DNA of 64,000 nucleotides from Rhynchopus euleeides. Lineage: Eukaryota > Euglenozoa > Diplonemea > Diplonemida > Diplonemidae. The notes under the pieces are model-generated. The model did no database searches, had not been told where the DNA came from, and saw only the letters and a list, made by a program, of their open reading frames with translations. Position numbers and translations under genes: made by a program. Location: contig OY723281.1 of NCBI GenBank assembly GCA_963210315.1, forward strand, positions 1,550,001 to 1,614,000, in the 5' to 3' direction. This document shows, piece by piece, positions 21,670-31,425 of the stretch. Every line of letters starts with the position of its first letter. Positions within the stretch are counted from its first letter, which is position 1.

Positions 21670-21805
21670 CAGGGCCAGTTGGGGACTCGGTGGTGAGGAC
21701 GGCTTGCGTCAGGAATCGCGCGAAAAGTGCACGAGTAGGTCCCGTCAGGGACTCTGTATGCCGTCCGATCACCTGGTCCAAGTCCCCGAGTCGCAGAAAG
21801 CCCTG
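21670..21805 (+). mobile_element. 136-bp TA-flanked MITE, copy 2
   Basis: Identical in sequence and immediate flanks to copy 1 (20648-20783), including the following AACGAAAAAAATCTGGAACG hairpin. The whole 20560-20845 segment is therefore duplicated at about 21580-21867 rather than inserted twice independently. Confidence 0.8.
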
Positions 21806-22499
21806 TAAATATTATGGAACGAAAAAAATCTGGAACGCCAACCCACCAGCGTTCCAAAATATTTACCATAGTGTCATAACGGCCGTCATGGAGGGAGTGG
21901 ATTTTCTGAGAATTCACTACCTCAGTTCCCGCTACCGAAATATAAAAACGGCCGTTTTCATGTTTTGTTGGCGAAAAAACGGCCGTTTTTTTCCCCCTCC
22001 TATTTTCCTTTGGAGATTCGCCTCCTGCTTACCGTACCGAGCTGAGGAAACACACTTGACAACTCCCTGTTGCCTGCACATGACATTGGGCACTGCGATT
22101 CTCTGTCGACTGTACAAAGAAAAATGGCTTCCGCCCTGCCTGTCGCTCGACAAGCAGCAGACACCCGAGAGCAGAGAGGAGTGTAGCAGCCCGGTTCGCC
22201 CCCGGGTTGTCCGAGAAATCCAGCACACCCTCGGAACGTGGTGGCCTAGTCGTAGATCACCCAGGCCCTGCTCGTGACCTCCCCGAAACAGAGGGGAGGT
22301 GGCACCGGAGTTCTGACACCCCTACGACTCATGCGGCCGCACGCGCTCGGGCACAGACGGCGGACCGCAAACCAGAAGGACTTCCCTGATTCCGTGCCGT
22401 CCCACCTTCTGCGCATGCGGTCGCCAGCCCAGGCCAGCTCCCCTGCCAGGGGCACTGGGGGGTCGTACTTCCCCACCTCAGACACTTTCTCGATGACAT

Positions 22500-23426
22500 T
22501 CTCAATGTCGGTGTACACTGCGTCGACAGGGGCACGCCGTTGGCACACCCAGCTGCGCATCGCAGTACTTCTGGAGCAGCGATGCGAGGGGTGCCGTCAG
22601 GCGGACGGCGGCCTGCAGGTGGGACTCGAGCCCAGCGATTTCGTGGGCATCTCTGCCAACCGAAGCGACGCACACGTAGCAGGGCCGCTGTCCTGCAGCG
22701 GGCCCGGAAGATTGCATAAATGCCCGGGGACGTGGTGCCAGGTGCAGATCCACTCAAGCGGTGCAGGTAGTGTGTGTCGGAGAGAAGCGGGATCGCACGG
22801 CCGGTGGTGCCGTCTTGCTCGCCTGCTTCTCCCTCTCAGCTGCGTCAGAGATGTGGCACAGCACATCCTTCAGCGCCAGTGCGGTCGTGAACCCATCCAG
22901 CTGGTGCTGCATATTGCCCGGGATGATCGCCCGTGCCTTCGGGAATAAATCAGCGAAGGCGGTATCCTTCTCATCCGGGGTGCTGTCGCCGAGATCAAGG
23001 GAAAGCTCTGTCGGAAGAGCCCTGATGCCAGTGAGCGACACCCACCTCTGCCTGCACGGTCATCCACGACACACGTGCCTAGATTGGCCGCAACCATGTT
23101 CAGCCCCTCCTCGGGACACACTTCTTGACAGCATCATGCACCATGCCAGCCGGTGATCCGGTGAACAACGCACCCCGGGCGATCCGAAGTTGCAAGCCTG
23201 CCACTGAGGGTATCGCACTCCGACAGCGCCAGCTGTTTCCCTGGCTCTGCACTTTCAACGCTGCGTTCTTCTTCTTCTTGATATGGCGCGGTCCGTCAAA
23301 GTGGTCCACGAAGTCTGAACTCTTCGCATCATACTTGAAGGCGCGCTCACAATGCTTGCTGCAGTATCCCTTGCAGTGGGGAGGCACTCCTGGTGGTGGG
23401 ATCTCGCCTGCTGACCCACGCCCCAT
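22500..23426 (-). pseudogene. Possible decayed ORF with zinc-finger-like motif inside element X
   Basis: Three minus-strand stretches look coding but lie in different frames: 23426-23100 (CKGYCSKHCERAFKY ... HFDGPRHIKKKKN, a Cys/His arrangement like a C2H2 or BED finger), 23041-22770 (DEKDTAFADLFPKARAIIPG ... ISDAAEREKQ) and 22753-22550 (CYVCVASVGRDAHEIAGLES). They could be remains of one transposase gene with frameshifts or unrecognised introns. No DDE/DDD triad can be assigned. Confidence 0.35.
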
Positions 23427-24261
23427 ACAAAATTCCCAGGTAAAAAAAACGGCCGTTTTTTAAAATGCTGAAAATCAGCGGCCGTTTTTGCAAGTCCACA
23501 AAATACAAGGGATTTTTTAAAACGGCCGCTATGCAACCATGATTTACGTTCCATAATATTTACGTTCCATAATATTTACGTTCCAAAATATTTACGTATA
23601 CGGTACATGTATTTTACTTGTCATGCAAGTATTTTACATGTATAATACTTGCATGACAAGTATTATACATGTAAAATACATGTAAATGCCTGAAATATAC
23701 ATGTAAAATACATGTATATCAAGTAAAAATACAAGTATAATAGTTGACATGCAAGTATTATACTTGTATTTTTACTTGATATACATGTATTTTACATGTA
23801 TATTTCAGGCATATACATGTATTATACATGTATAATAGTTGACATGCAAGTAGTATACATGTATAATACATGTATATACTTGTAGTTATACATGTAAAAT
23901 TTACAAGATCCCACCGTGTGTGAATCTCCGCTAGATTATTGGCCAGGGATGCCCCATTTTGTGAAAGCAATCGTACTCACGGAAGGTGTTCAGAACTTTA
24001 AAAAAAAAGGCTGCGGTGGGAGCTCGAGTTTGCGGGGTTCGAAATGCCGCCTCGTCTGCCCCCCCCGTGTTGTCTGGTCGTGGCCAGAGGAGCTCCCCTG
24101 GGAGGCCTCGTTCCGCCTGTTGAGAGGACACGGATACAGACCACGATCCTCTTGCACAACAGGTGCACGCTGCAGTCCTGACTTCTCGCGACCCCCACGC
24201 TGGGGAGCGGGGGTGTAACTGTGCGTCGTTGTAGCTCAACCAGGCGCCCCAACTGGCGGTC

Positions 24262-24444
24262 CACCGTGTAGTGCCCCTCAGTGGGAGCAGAGCCTTGGTG
24301 CTGAACCACCGTCAGTGCTGAAGAACAGCGTGCCACCTGTTCGCCGCCTTGTGCCGCGGACATGGCTTCCCAAACACGAGCCTGGACAACGACATTTTTT
24401 ACATTTATGATGCGTAAAAGTGTAGGAGTGCTTCCGACGATCCT
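24262..24444 (-). pseudogene. USP-like His-box fragment
   Basis: The minus-strand frame reads VQARVWEAMSAAQGG, then CSSALTVVQHQGSAP and TEGHYTV. The spacing of ALTVVQHQG and GHYT resembles the USP His box (compare VGVVMHHGSTMHSGHYTY in the 10.7-13.3 kb insertion). No Cys box is nearby. It abuts MITE copy 2 and is surrounded by repeats, so it is likely a fragment of a related mobile or decayed gene. Confidence 0.35.
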
Positions 24445-24463
24445 ATTCCTTTTCTGTGGGGGT

Positions 24464-24551
24464 CTTCGCTTCAGGGTGATCGTCAGTGCATTTTGGTGCA
24501 TTTCCTGTTGAATTTGCTGAAGACGAAGTTTGTCGACCAGCGAAGACCCTC
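24464..24551 (+). mobile_element. GGGGTCTTCGC MITE, copy 2
   Basis: Terminal inverted repeats GGGGTCTTCGCT / AGCGAAGACCCT and interior GTCAGTGCATTTTGGTGCAT match the other copies. CTGTG flanks it on both sides, a 5-bp TSD. It is shorter than copies 1 and 4 because one of the two GAAGTTTGTC repeats is missing. Confidence 0.75.
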
Positions 24552-25160
24552 TGTGTGTCTAGCTATCTCGTGTTCACATGTGCTCCACACCCACATCAAA
24601 GCAGCAGGCTCTAGGGTGGTGGAAGCGTCAACGCATCATTAAGGAATAAGGAAGCACGGTTGCTAAGCTTTTGACGCACCATCTCCCCGAGAGGACATGT
24701 CCTCCCGGGGGGGGGGGGGGGGGGAGGACCTGGCCTCAAGTTTGCGGGCGGGATATCTGACAGCTTGGGTCCCCGTTTCCACCTTCCACCCGGGATATCC
24801 CGGACATCCTGGCCACCGTGTGGACCAGACCCACGTTTCATGAGTGAAGCTTGGCACTTCTATCGACGAAATGACCCCACTACGCTCCGCAGAAGTTCCA
24901 AATATTCAAAAGGACGGGTTGTGCAAAACCCGTGGGGGTCGGAGGGGGTCGGGAGGGGGGCCGACCCCCAGGTTTGCGACCCCCCATTCATTCCTGACCC
25001 CTGAGAAATAGTGCCAAACTTCCGTCCCCCAAGTTTCAGACCCCCATTTTCTGACCCCCTCCCGACCCCTCCGACCCCCGAGCAAAATGGGGGGTCGGGA
25101 GGGGGGCTGACCCCCTCTGACCTCGATTCTGACCCCTGGGTTTCCGGCCCGAGGTTCAGC

Positions 25161-25256
25161 GGGATTAATCGGGACTGCCGGGGTCGTACGTACTCCCACG
25201 TCAGAGGTGAAATTCTTAGATCGCGGGAAGACGAACTTCTGCGAACGTCTAGCCTA
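25161..25256 (+). rRNA. Fragment (about 95 nt) of 18S rRNA gene
   Basis: GATTAATCGGGACTGCCGGG, then GTCAGAGGTGAAATTCTTAG ATCGCGGGAAGACGAAC and TTCTGCGAA match the order of a universally conserved eukaryotic SSU rRNA block (GATTAATAGGGAC ... GTCAGAGGTGAAATTCTTGGAT ... AAGACGAAC ... TGCGAAAG). Neither flank continues as rRNA: upstream is a GGGTCGG-rich low-complexity tract, downstream a truncated GGGGTCTTCGC MITE. It is a transposed rDNA scrap, useful for identifying the organism. Confidence 0.8.
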
Positions 25257-25291
25257 TTGGGGGTCTTCGCTACGGGGTGATCGTCAGTGCC
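25257..25291 (+). mobile_element. Truncated GGGGTCTTCGC MITE, copy 3
   Basis: GGGGGTCTTCGCTACGGGGT followed by GATCGTCAGTGC matches the left end of the other copies, then breaks off into an 18-nt poly-C run. It joins directly to the 18S rRNA fragment. Confidence 0.65.
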
Positions 25292-25552
25292 CCCCCCCCC
25301 CCCCCCTGTGATAAGCGGATATGGACACGCTTATGTAGGTGCAGCGACCCCCCCTCCACCCCAGCGTTTTCCGCGACTTGCAGGCCGCCACTTGGGGCAC
25401 ACCGTCTGTTGAACTGTTTGATCCCCACCGCCACGCCCTGCAGGTGTCAGCGTGCAACAGAAGACAAAGTTCTCCCCAGGAAGGCTTCGCCGTTTGTTTC
25501 TGCCTGCAAGGGGAGAGCAAGGCAACCCCGTCTTCTGAGTGTGCAGGCAAAA

Positions 25553-26695
25553 ATGGATGTGACTGTGCGTCACAGGGGGACCGGTGACAGCTGTGTCGTC
25601 GGTGTTCCGGAAGGCGGGACCGTGGTCGGGCTGAAGGCGGATGCGCTCAACGAGATGTTTGCGGGGTCTAGCAACCCAGTCCGTGAGGCTGCAAACGTCG
25701 CAGCACACATCGAAGGGTGTGAGGAGGAGCTGGACGATGCACAGCGTGTTGCCGACACGGGTCTGGAGGACGGGGGTGCTGTCCAGCTCGTCCCACGCTG
25801 GCCCATCGTCAAGGCTCCCGCAGTCTACTCATCCACCCATGGCGACGAGATCTGCCGCATCACACTGTCGAGGTGTGGGACGCTGTGTGCTGTGGGTTAC
25901 ACCTACGGACACATCACTGTGTTTGACACCACCACCGCTGCTGTGGTGGCGGACTTGACACACGGCAACACACGGCTAACACACGGCAACAAGACTATAT
26001 ATCACACTGCGTTCTCTGTCTGTGGGACGTGGTTGGCAACGTGCTCTTCTGACGGCACCATCTGCGTGTGGCTGACTTCAACTTGGGAGGAGGTGTGCAT
26101 GCTGGACCATAACAACACCGAGGTGTACAGTGCAGCGTGGACACACTGCGGACGTCTGGTGTCCGGAGACTACAAAGGAAAAGTGCGTGTGTGGGACTTG
26201 AAGGGCACACCGAGCGCCACAGTGCTGGAGGGTCACCGCTTTGCTGTTTTCAGCATTGCTGTGTCGGGCACGAGGATCTTCAGCGGGTCATCTGGCAGGA
26301 TCCGTGTGTGGGACATCAGCACCCTCACACACACACACACCCTGGATGACCACACTGGTTGGGTGAGGGGCATCGCCCTGACTCAGGACGAGCAGCACCT
26401 GGTGTCGTACTACGACAAGTCACTCAAGGTGTGGTGCACAACCTCCCTCAGCTGCCTGCGTACTGTACAACTGGGCAAGAATTCCTACTCAGTCGCTGCG
26501 TCACAGCCAGGTGATGTTGTTGCAGTGAATAACGTGTCCAGCACCGCACTGTACCGCCTCAGCACAGGCGAGTGTCTGGGGAAGGTGGACTCAAAGGGTG
26601 ATGGTGTTGCACTGAGCCTCTGCGGGAGGTGGGTCTTCACACCAACGAACAACACTTCTGTCTCTGTGTGTGATGTGTCTTCCGTTTCACCGTGA
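25553..26695 (+). CDS. WD40 family copy C, 380 aa
   Basis: ATG at 25553 (AAAATGGATG) starts MDVTVRHRGTG. Same architecture as copy A, ending SVSP at 26695. Specific features: FAGSSNPV instead of FPGSINPV in the N-terminal domain; a 7-residue duplication in a blade 1-2 loop (THGNTRLTHGNKTIYHTAFS); GHRFAVFS and SSGRIRVW in later blades; one residue lost in VSYYDKSLK. An in-frame extension to 25277 is open but lacks family similarity and is probably leader. Confidence 0.88.
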   Translation: MDVTVRHRGTGDSCVVGVPEGGTVVGLKADALNEMFAGSSNPVREAANVAAHIEGCEEELDDAQRVADTGLEDGGAVQLVPRWPIVKAPAVYSSTHGDEICRITLSRCGTLCAVGYTYGHITVFDTTTAAVVADLTHGNTRLTHGNKTIYHTAFSVCGTWLATCSSDGTICVWLTSTWEEVCMLDHNNTEVYSAAWTHCGRLVSGDYKGKVRVWDLKGTPSATVLEGHRFAVFSIAVSGTRIFSGSSGRIRVWDISTLTHTHTLDDHTGWVRGIALTQDEQHLVSYYDKSLKVWCTTSLSCLRTVQLGKNSYSVAASQPGDVVAVNNVSSTALYRLSTGECLGKVDSKGDGVALSLCGRWVFTPTNNTSVSVCDVSSVSP

Positions 26696-28299
26696 GTGCA
26701 GTGTCTCGGTGCCTGCTTCCCTGCCTTGTGCACTGCCACGTTGTTCGCACCCTGTGCCTTGGCTCAGAAGTGTTGGCTCGGAACCTGCTTCCCTCGACTT
26801 GTGTTTGCTGTGTGTTGTTCTCACCTCGTGTGCCCAGAGAGTATCCCACCCCTCGCCTCCGCTGGGCATCCTTCAACGGCCACCCTGCACTGAAGTGACA
26901 TCCTTCAACGGGTCGTCCTGTAGCGAGGCGGGGGAAGAACGGAGCGACAACCACCTCCGGTGCACAACACAACAGCCCTGTCCCTCTGTGACTGTCTCGC
27001 CTTTCCGCACTCTCGAGCGAGGGCCCCTCTCTGATTGACAGCAGGCACCGAGAGGTGGGTGTGGGGTGGTGCCGTGATCCGACCTGAGTGTTCCATTCCA
27101 AAAGCAGTGAGGGGGTCGGGTGTGGGTAGGGTGGGTTGCGTGTTGTGCCCGTCACAACAGCCCAGCATCTCCCTCAGACCCCTCACCCACTCGCAACGTC
27201 GTTCCGAGCAGAGAACAGAACACGAGGCTCTTCCCCCAACCCCGCCACAACCCCATCCCCAGGCGCGGCTCCTCAGCCCCGACCCCCCTCCAGCGGCTTT
27301 CGCAACTCCCAGGCCACCGCTTTGTAGCACTCTGTCTTTGATCCCCATCCCAAGCGTAGCACCTCGCAGACTTGTCGCTCCTTACAATGCTTCACATTGG
27401 AAGCGTGCCAAGCCCGAAGCACAATGGGTGACGGTGTGATGTGGAGTGGTTCAACGACATCCCCCTCCCCACTCCAGCCCCAATGGTCTTGTCCTGCCAC
27501 AAGCCGTCACCTCCCTGTGGCAGTGATTCAGGTCGGCAAACGATACTCGGCTGTTGTTTTGTTCTGCTGCCACTTCACATGGGTGTGTGGGTGGAGGTGC
27601 CCGCCTGTGGGCCAGCCTGCCATTTTTGTGTTCCAACAAAGCACGAACTGAGCCCTGCTCGGTTGGAGGTGGGTTACAGGCCTCTGCTGGGCTTTGCAAC
27701 CTGGGGGGGCGGTGCGGGGTGGAGTTCACGATGCGGAAGGGAAGGCGGATGCACTGGCAGGGGGCGGAGGAGGAAGTGATGCAGAGACAGCAGGCACCCT
27801 CCCCACCCACTCCCCACCGGCACACCCTACCCCTGCCTCTCTGGGTCGATTGTGTGTCAGGCTGCGCTACTTTCTTGAACCGATGGTGGATGCGGGCAAC
27901 AAACAAGCTCTGTTCTTTTCTTCCGTGTGGTGAGTGTAGCAACGTGTCGGAACGCGTAGGAAAGGAAAGTACTGTGCAGAGGCCTGCACCCGTGACTCCC
28001 TTCTCGCCCCAAGAGCGATTGACTTGCATATCCCACCAACGCCAATGCAACCAGGTGGGTTGAGGGCCTTCGCTCTGTCAGCAGAACTGTGATTGTTTCC
28101 TCTCGCACCTCCTCTGCAAGGCAACTCCCTTTCCTGCACGGAGTGAAGCCCCCTGATGACATATCTTGCGATGCAGCCCCGCAGTGTGCGAAGAAGCGGC
28201 GTCCCTGTGCCTTCTCAGTATTCACTGCCACCCCCATACCGAGCACCTCTTCACCCGACACAGCACACCTCCCCAACAACCCCAAACATCAACCAAAAC
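26696..28299. other. Intergenic DNA between WD copies C and D
   Basis: 26696-27020 recurs after copy E (about 31964-32275) and copy F (about 34967-35305). 27072-27262 recurs before copy A (6320-6510) and in part after copy G (about 51735-51830). 27890-27960 is the CAACAAACAAG repeat. Together they show the array expanded by segmental duplications that include flanks. No gene is supported. Confidence 0.65.
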
Positions 28300-29427
28300 A
28301 TGGACGTGACTGTGCGTCACGGCGGGACCGGTGACAGCTGTGTCGTCGGTGTTCCGGAAGGCGGGACCGTGGTCGGGCTGAAGGCGGATGCGCTCAACGA
28401 GATGTTCCCGGGTTCTATCAACCCAGTCCGTGAGGCTGAAAACGTCGCAGCACACATCGAAGGGTGTGAGGAGGAGCTGGACGATGCACAGCGTGTTGCC
28501 GACACGGGTCTGGAGGACGGGGGTGCTGTCCAGCTCGTCCCACGCTGGCCCATCGTCAAGGCTCCCGCAGTCTACTCATCGACCCATGGCGACGAGATAT
28601 ACCGCATCACACTGTCGAGGTGTGGGACGCTGTGTGCTGTGGGTTACACCTACGGACACATCACTGTGTTTGACACCACCACCGCTGCTGTGGTGGCGGA
28701 CTTAACTCACGGCAACAAGGCGATTCCTCGCACAGCGTTCTCTGTCTGTAGAACGTGGTTGGCAACGTGCTCTCATGACGGCACCGTCTGCGTGTGTCTG
28801 ACTTCAACTTGGGAGGAGGTGTGCGAGCTGGACCAAGAAGCCGCCGTGTGGAGTGCAGCGTGGACACACTGCGGACGTCTGGTGTCCGGAGACTACAACG
28901 GGAAAGTGCGTGTGTGGGACTTGAAGGGCACACCGAGCGCCACAGTGCTGGAGGGTCACAGCACCGCTGTTTGCAGCATTGCTGTGTCGGGCACGAGGAT
29001 CTTCAGCGGGTCGTGGGACAAGAGCATCCGTGTGTGGGACATCAGCACCCTCACACACACACACACCCTGGATGACCATACTGGGCTCGTCGCTGGCCTC
29101 GCCCTGACTCAGGACGAGCAGCACCTGGTGTCGTGCTCTTGGGACATGTCACTCAAGGTTTGGTGCACAACCTCCCTCAGCTGCCTGCGTACTGTCCAAC
29201 TGGACTCCTACAAACCCACCTGCGTTGCCGTGTCACAGCCAGGTGATGTTGTTGCAGTGTCGGGACATGTCGCCACCACACTGTACCGCCTCAGCACAGG
29301 AACGTGTCTGGGGGAGGTGGACTCAAAGGGTCTTGGTGTTGGACTCAGCCTCTGCGGGAGGTGGGTCTTCACACCAACGAACTACACTTGTGTCTCTGTG
29401 TGTGCTGTGTCTTCCGTTTCACCCTGA
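28300..29427 (+). CDS. WD40 family copy D, 375 aa
   Basis: ATG at 28300 (AACATGGACG). Intact frame to the usual SVSP ending. Variable positions: THGDEIYR, NKAIPRTAFS, CSHDGTVCVCL (the conserved W of VCVWL is changed to C), LDQEAAVWSAAW, GHSTAVCS, SGSWDKSIRVW, CSWDMSLKVW, QLDSYKPTCVAVS. Its blade 6-7 junction is closest to the broken copy B. The 5' leader has a pyrimidine/CA-rich stretch with several possible acceptors. Confidence 0.88.
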   Translation: MDVTVRHGGTGDSCVVGVPEGGTVVGLKADALNEMFPGSINPVREAENVAAHIEGCEEELDDAQRVADTGLEDGGAVQLVPRWPIVKAPAVYSSTHGDEIYRITLSRCGTLCAVGYTYGHITVFDTTTAAVVADLTHGNKAIPRTAFSVCRTWLATCSHDGTVCVCLTSTWEEVCELDQEAAVWSAAWTHCGRLVSGDYNGKVRVWDLKGTPSATVLEGHSTAVCSIAVSGTRIFSGSWDKSIRVWDISTLTHTHTLDDHTGLVAGLALTQDEQHLVSCSWDMSLKVWCTTSLSCLRTVQLDSYKPTCVAVSQPGDVVAVSGHVATTLYRLSTGTCLGEVDSKGLGVGLSLCGRWVFTPTNYTCVSVCAVSSVSP

Positions 29428-29666
29428 GTACAGTCTTTGAAACCTGTGTGCGTGCCCTGTGGTGTGTGCTTCCTGTTGTATTCTACCAGTGCCCCTCGCC
29501 TGTGTTGCTGTGTGTCAAACTGTGTCACTTCGCAGCCAGTTGTGTGGAGCGGCTTGCTTGTTCTCGCTGCGTCGTCAGCTGGTTGGGGGTGTAGTGAGGG
29601 TTGAGCCCAACAGGATGTCAAAGCCGCGTACTTTGAACGGTACTGTGCCGCACCCGCCGGTCCCGC

Positions 29667-29697
<31 letters not shown>

Positions 29698-30201
29698 ATG
29701 CGTGCACATCGGCCGGAAAAAACACTGGATTTCAGACACAACCTGCATAACGAGTGAAGGGTGATCATTCTTGTGCTCCCTTCAAATTCGATTTCACTAC
29801 CCCCCCCCCCCACACATAACGTACGTGCCGCAGGGCTGCGTTGGCGAAGTACCACCCGACACAGGCGCACACCTCCTGCACAGTCTCATCTCCACATCAT
29901 GCCTGGGAGGGGCGGGAAGAAGGGGAGGTGCGTGACGCCCCCCGCAGCGGAGCCGGGCACTCCCCCGCAGAGCACGTCGCCCCACACCCACACACACACC
30001 CCGCTGTCGAAGCGTCACGTCACGGCCGACCAGGTCGAACCCAGCAGCAAGAGTATGTACCGTTCTCCGTTTCTTTGTGATGTGGTGCTCTGTGCACAGC
30101 ACAGTCATGCAGGGAACACGGCGGGACAGATAACGTGGGGTTTGCGCCAGAACGGTTCGGTTGGAGAGGCTGCCTTTTGATGGTCCTTCCCTCTCCCATC
30201 T
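29428..30201. other. Intergenic DNA between D and E with a possible orphan exon
   Basis: 29428-29650 is duplicated after the fragment at 36165 (36166-36395). 29725-29800 repeats the sequence ahead of the DDX20-like gene and in its intron 2. At 29898 an ATG opens MPGRGGKKGRCVTPPAAEPG, running about 50 codons to a GTATGT donor at 30053; this could be a displaced first exon but has no recognised partner. A run of about 20 C lies near 29667-29686. Confidence 0.4.
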
Positions 30202-31425
30202 GTGGGGTGTGTGATGTTGTGTGGAGCGACTCGGCACCCCTCTCGACTTCCTCGCAACCACCCCCACCACACAGGCACGGACGGCCCCACCGTGGATGTG
30301 ACTGTGCGTCACAGCGGGACCGGAGACAGCTGTGTCGTCGGTGTTCCGGAAGGCGGGACCGTGGTCGGGCTGAAGGCGGATGCGCTCAACGAGATGTTCC
30401 CGGGTTCTATCAACCCAGTCCGTGAGGCTGCGTGCGTGGCAGCACACATCGAAGGGTGTGAGGAGGAGCTGGACGACGCACAGCGTGTTGCCGACACGGG
30501 TCTGGAGGACGGGGGTGCTGTCCAGCTCGTCCCACGCTGGCCCAACCTCAAGTCTCCCGCAGTCTACTCATCCACCCATGGCGGCGAGATGTACCGTATC
30601 ACACTGTCGAGGTGTGGGGCGCTGTGTGCTGTGGATTACAGCAACGGACACATTACTGTGTTTGACACCACCACCGCTGCTGTGGTGGCGGACTTAACAC
30701 ACGGCGACGATGTCGTTCCTTGCACAGCGTTTTCTGTCTGTGGGACGTGCTTGGCAACGTGCTCTAACAACGGCACCATCTGCGTGTGGCTGACTTCAAC
30801 TTGGGAGGAGGTGTGCATGCTGCACCACAACAACACCCACGTGTGGAGTGCAGGGTGGACACACTGCGGACGTCTGGTGTCCGGAGACTACAAAGGCAAA
30901 GTGCGTGTGTGGGACTTGAAGGGCACACCGAGCGCCACAGTGCTGGAGGGTCACAGCAAGGCTGTTTGCAGCATTGCTGTGTCGGGCACGAGGATCTTCA
31001 GCGGGTCATTGGACAACAGCATCCGTGTGTGGGACATCAGCACCCTCACACACACACACACCCTGGATGACCACACTGGTTGGGTGACTGGCCTCTCCCT
31101 GACTCAGGACGAGCAGCACCTGGTGTCGTGCTCTCAGGACAAGTCGCTCAAGGTGTGGTGCACAACCTCCCTCAGCTGCCTGCGTACTGTGCAGCTGGGC
31201 ACTCAGTTGTCTCCCGCCGCACTTGCTGTGTCACAGCCAGGTGATGTTGTTGCAGTGAATAACTTGTCCAGCACCACACTGTACCGCCTCAGCACAGGAG
31301 AGAGTCTGGGGAAGGTGGACCCAGCGAGTGGTGGTGTTGCACTCAGCCTCTGCGGGAGGTGGGTCTTCACACCAAAGAGCTACAATTCAGTCTCTGTGTG
31401 TCCTGTGTCTTCCGTTTCAGCCTGA
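30202..31425 (+). CDS. WD40 family copy E, start codon shifted
   Basis: The usual ATG of MDVTVRH is GTG here (30292), and the upstream in-frame ATG used by copy G is ACG. The first in-frame ATG is 30 codons further up at 30202 (MGCVMLCGATR). Either the protein carries a new N-terminal extension, a non-ATG start is used, or translation is lost. The rest is intact, with PNLKSPAV, GALCAVDYSNG, HGDDVVPC, LHHNNTHVWSAGW, SGSLDNSIRVW and CSQDKSLK as copy-specific stretches. The candidate acceptor CACCCCCACCACACAG is at 30259-30274. Confidence 0.75.
   Translation: MGCVMLCGATRHPSRLPRNHPHHTGTDGPTVDVTVRHSGTGDSCVVGVPEGGTVVGLKADALNEMFPGSINPVREAACVAAHIEGCEEELDDAQRVADTGLEDGGAVQLVPRWPNLKSPAVYSSTHGGEMYRITLSRCGALCAVDYSNGHITVFDTTTAAVVADLTHGDDVVPCTAFSVCGTCLATCSNNGTICVWLTSTWEEVCMLHHNNTHVWSAGWTHCGRLVSGDYKGKVRVWDLKGTPSATVLEGHSKAVCSIAVSGTRIFSGSLDNSIRVWDISTLTHTHTLDDHTGWVTGLSLTQDEQHLVSCSQDKSLKVWCTTSLSCLRTVQLGTQLSPAALAVSQPGDVVAVNNLSSTTLYRLSTGESLGKVDPASGGVALSLCGRWVFTPKSYNSVSVCPVSSVSA

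Larger units (their letters stand above)
20500..23918. mobile_element. 3.4-kb nested inverted-repeat element X (CACGGTGG termini)
   Basis: Both ends carry the same 44-bp inverted repeat starting CACGGTGGGATCTTGTAAAT. The dinucleotide TG flanks both sides. Inside each end are dense palindromic arrays built from TACATGTATAATACTTGCATG-like units (20880-21580 and 23600-23900). Further in are inverted GTAAATATTATGGAACG units, two copies of a 136-bp MITE, and a core (about 21870-23540) bordered by AACGGCCGTTTT inverted motifs. CAC-starting TIRs and subterminal palindrome arrays recall the CMC (CACTA/Mirage/Chapaev) superfamily; this placement is inference. Confidence 0.75.

Noticed and set aside
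22207..22948. Plus-strand ORFs inside element X (up to 224 codons)
   Set aside because: Antisense to minus-strand pieces with Cys/His motifs; composition is random-like.
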